This document shows, one piece after another, positions 16,284 to 17,769 of a stretch of DNA of 17,769 nt (its first letter is position 1; each line of letters opens with the position of its first letter). Origin of the DNA: JBKPFU01 sp046728975 (lineage in GTDB: Bacteria > Actinomycetota > Thermoleophilia > Gaiellales > Gaiellaceae); NCBI GenBank assembly GCA_046728975.1, contig JBKPFU010000017.1:1-17769 (forward strand), written 5' to 3'. The position numbers and the translations under genes were made by a program. The notes beneath the pieces were generated by a model, which saw only the letters and a list, made by a program, of their open reading frames with translations, was not told the DNA's origin and did not search any database.

Positions 16284-17093
16284 GTGCCGCTGTCGGTATG
16301 CGCGACGCCGATCGGCAATCTCGACGACGTCACGCTGAGGGTCTTGAACGAGCTTCGCGAGGCCGACGTCGTCCTCTGCGAGGACACGCGTCGCACGCGC
16401 GGGTTGCTCGAGCGGCACGGAATCTCGGCCCGGCTCGTCTCGTACCACCAGCACAACGAGGCGCGTCGCGTGTACGAGATCCTGCCGAGGCTGAAAGCCG
16501 GCGAGCGCGTCGCACTGACGAGCGATGCCGGGCTGCCCGGCGTCAGCGATCCCGGTGCGCGGCTCGTTGCGGCTGCGCTCGAAGCCGCCGTTCCCGTCAC
16601 CGTGCTGCCGGGGCCGTCGGCCGTGGAGACCGCGCTCGCCGCGAGCGGCTTCGACGCTGAGCGGTATCAGTTCCTCGGCTATTTGCCGCGAGGGGAACGG
16701 GCGCTGGCGGCGCTCTGGGAAGAGCTACGCCGCTGGCCGCACGGCGCCGTCGCCTTCGAGTCTCCTCGCCGGCTCCCGGCGGCGCTCCGGACGCTCGCCG
16801 AGGCGATACCCGGCCGCCCCGTCGCCGTCTGCCGCGAGTTGACGAAGGTCTTCGAGGAAATCGTGCGCGGGCCGGCGCGTGAGGTCGTCAAGCGGTACCG
16901 CGAGCCGCCGAAAGGGGAGATCACGCTCGTGCTCGGACCGTCGGCCGTCGACTCTGCAGCGCCTGGCGAGTCTGCCGCGATCGAAGCCGTCGCGGAGCTC
17001 GTCACGGCCGGCGCCGCGCGACGCGCTGCCGCCGACGTCGTCGCCCGCTTGACGGGTTTACCGCGGAACCGGCTCTACCGATCGTCGCTGTAG
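16284..17093 (+). CDS. rsmI: 16S rRNA (cytidine(1402)-2'-O)-methyltransferase RsmI
   Basis: RsmI uses S-adenosylmethionine to methylate the ribose of C1402 in the decoding centre of 16S rRNA. The protein has 269 aa; the family is usually 275-295. The tetrapyrrole-methylase-type fold is clear from PLSVCATPIGNLDDVTLRVLNELREADVVLCEDTRRT (residues 2-38), TSDAGLPGVSDPGARLV (79-95), VTVLPGPSAVETALAASG, VAFESPRRL and VCRELTKVFEEIVRGP. A helical C-terminal domain (about 228-269) ends with AAADVVARLTGLPRNRLYR. The GTG start follows the TAA of the ROK kinase with no gap, and no ribosome binding site is evident, so translation probably continues from the upstream gene. Confidence 0.96.
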   Translation: MPLSVCATPIGNLDDVTLRVLNELREADVVLCEDTRRTRGLLERHGISARLVSYHQHNEARRVYEILPRLKAGERVALTSDAGLPGVSDPGARLVAAALEAAVPVTVLPGPSAVETALAASGFDAERYQFLGYLPRGERALAALWEELRRWPHGAVAFESPRRLPAALRTLAEAIPGRPVAVCRELTKVFEEIVRGPAREVVKRYREPPKGEITLVLGPSAVDSAAPGESAAIEAVAELVTAGAARRAAADVVARLTGLPRNRLYRSSL

Positions 17094-17099
17094 CCTACT

Positions 17100-17128
17100 T
17101 TGACAACGTCCGGCGCCGCTGCTAGCGT
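17100..17128 (+). promoter_or_regulatory. Sigma-70-type promoter of the M23 peptidase gene
   Basis: A perfect -35 TTGACA (17100-17105) is separated by 17 bases from TAGCGT (17123-17128). Transcription would begin near 17135, leaving a leader of about 29 bases that contains the ribosome binding site AGGAGGA just before ATG 17164. It is the best-formed promoter in the window. Confidence 0.75.
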
Positions 17129-17163
17129 CGGCTCCGTTGACGAAACAGACAACAGGAGGATCG

Positions 17164-17769
17164 ATGCGTCGCTTGCGTTGGGCGGCCGTTGCCGCCGTTG
17201 CTACGGCCGTAGTGATCTTCGCGCCGCCTGCGTCGGCGTGGACTTGGCCGGCCGGGGGGCCCGTTCTACGCGGTTTCGCGTTCGACCGCGACCACCCGTA
17301 CGACGCCGGCCAGCACCGGGGCATAGACATCGGCGCGCAGACGGGCGCGTCCGTGCGGGCGCCTGCCGCCGGAATCGTGTCCTTCGCGGGCACGGTCCCG
17401 AACAGTGGCAAGACCGTCACGATTCAGACTCAAGACGGTTACGCCGTCACGCTTGTCGGGCTCGGCACCCATGTCGTCACGAAGGGGGCGGACGTGGACG
17501 AAGGCGCCGTAATCGGAACCATCGGGCCGAGCGACGAACCGGAGGTCGCCGAGCCACACGTCCACCTCGGGATCCGGACGGCTTCCGACCCCCAGGGCTA
17601 TCTCGACCCGCTGAGGTTCCTCCCGCCGCGGCCGACCCCAGCCCCGCCACAGAGGGTCGACCCTCCGGCTGCGGCGGTCACTCCGGCCCCGCCGGCAGCG
17701 GTCGCGCCGCAGCAGCCCGCCGCCGCCAAGGGGCCGGCGCGGCCGGAGCAGCCGCGCGTGCCGGTTCGG
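17164..17769 (+). CDS. Secreted M23-family peptidase (LytM-like), truncated by window end
   Basis: The frame starts at ATG 17164 with AGGAGGA just upstream and stays open to the last base (202 codons, 3' end missing). The signal peptide is clear: RRLRWAAVAAVATAVVIFAPPASA, with cleavage after residue 25. The M23 domain follows directly (about 26-152). Its zinc and catalytic residues are present: His51 and Asp55 in QHRGIDIGA, and His132 and His134 in PHVHLGIR, so the enzyme should be active on peptidoglycan cross-bridges or act as a LytM-like regulator. From about residue 153 the chain is Pro/Ala-rich (PPRPTPAPPQ... APPAAVAPQQPAAAK), a likely wall-spanning linker; what follows it is outside the window. 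Confidence 0.9.
   Translation, partial: MRRLRWAAVAAVATAVVIFAPPASAWTWPAGGPVLRGFAFDRDHPYDAGQHRGIDIGAQTGASVRAPAAGIVSFAGTVPNSGKTVTIQTQDGYAVTLVGLGTHVVTKGADVDEGAVIGTIGPSDEPEVAEPHVHLGIRTASDPQGYLDPLRFLPPRPTPAPPQRVDPPAAAVTPAPPAAVAPQQPAAAKGPARPEQPRVPVR

Overview
The window is GC-rich bacterial chromosome, densely packed with genes on both strands, with many GTG starts and several genes that look leaderless (a TAnnnT hexamer 6-8 bases before the start codon and no ribosome binding site). HspR-type control of a dnaK operon, the codon bias and the style of the proteins point to Actinomycetota. A deep-branching group such as Thermoleophilia (Gaiellales/Solirubrobacterales) is my best guess, from general resemblance only. 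I see no tRNA, rRNA, insertion sequence, phage gene or CRISPR array.

Layout. 34-342: small unknown protein. 373-1287: EamA/DMT-family permease, overlapping tail-to-tail with 1211-2296 (minus), an M29 aminopeptidase. 2297-2396: divergent control region. 2397-9182: one heat-shock operon, dnaK - 176-base structured spacer - grpE - dnaJ - small two-helix membrane protein - hspR - clpB; the junctions after grpE overlap or nearly so. 9274-10317: secreted Asn-rich beta-helix protein. 10524-10898 (minus): cupin, divergent from 10943-11716 (multi-pass membrane protein), which overlaps 11625-11909 (GYD-domain protein). 13601-11917 (minus): two-gene operon of a PfkB-family kinase and pseudouridine-5'-phosphate glycosidase. 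13616-13807: tiny Arg-rich membrane-anchored protein. 13858-14130: FmdB-like zinc ribbon. 15318-14140 (minus): LytR-CpsA-Psr protein. 15390-17093: ROK sugar kinase and RsmI 16S rRNA methyltransferase, directly abutting. 17164-end: secreted M23 peptidase, cut by the window edge.

How the genes work together. DnaK, DnaJ and GrpE form the Hsp70 refolding machine, and ClpB is its disaggregase partner. HspR in the same operon should repress it, with DnaK as co-repressor, giving a feedback loop. The PsuK/PsuG-like pair would phosphorylate pseudouridine and split the phosphate into uracil and ribose-5-phosphate. The LCP and M23 proteins act on the cell envelope.

Most of this is ordinary housekeeping sequence. 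The points most worth a second look are a perfect 13-bp hairpin with a GGAA loop inside clpB, the unannotated small membrane protein between dnaJ and hspR, the structured dnaK-grpE spacer, and the recurrent leaderless promoter pattern. I did not find convincing evidence of a wholly new multi-gene system.
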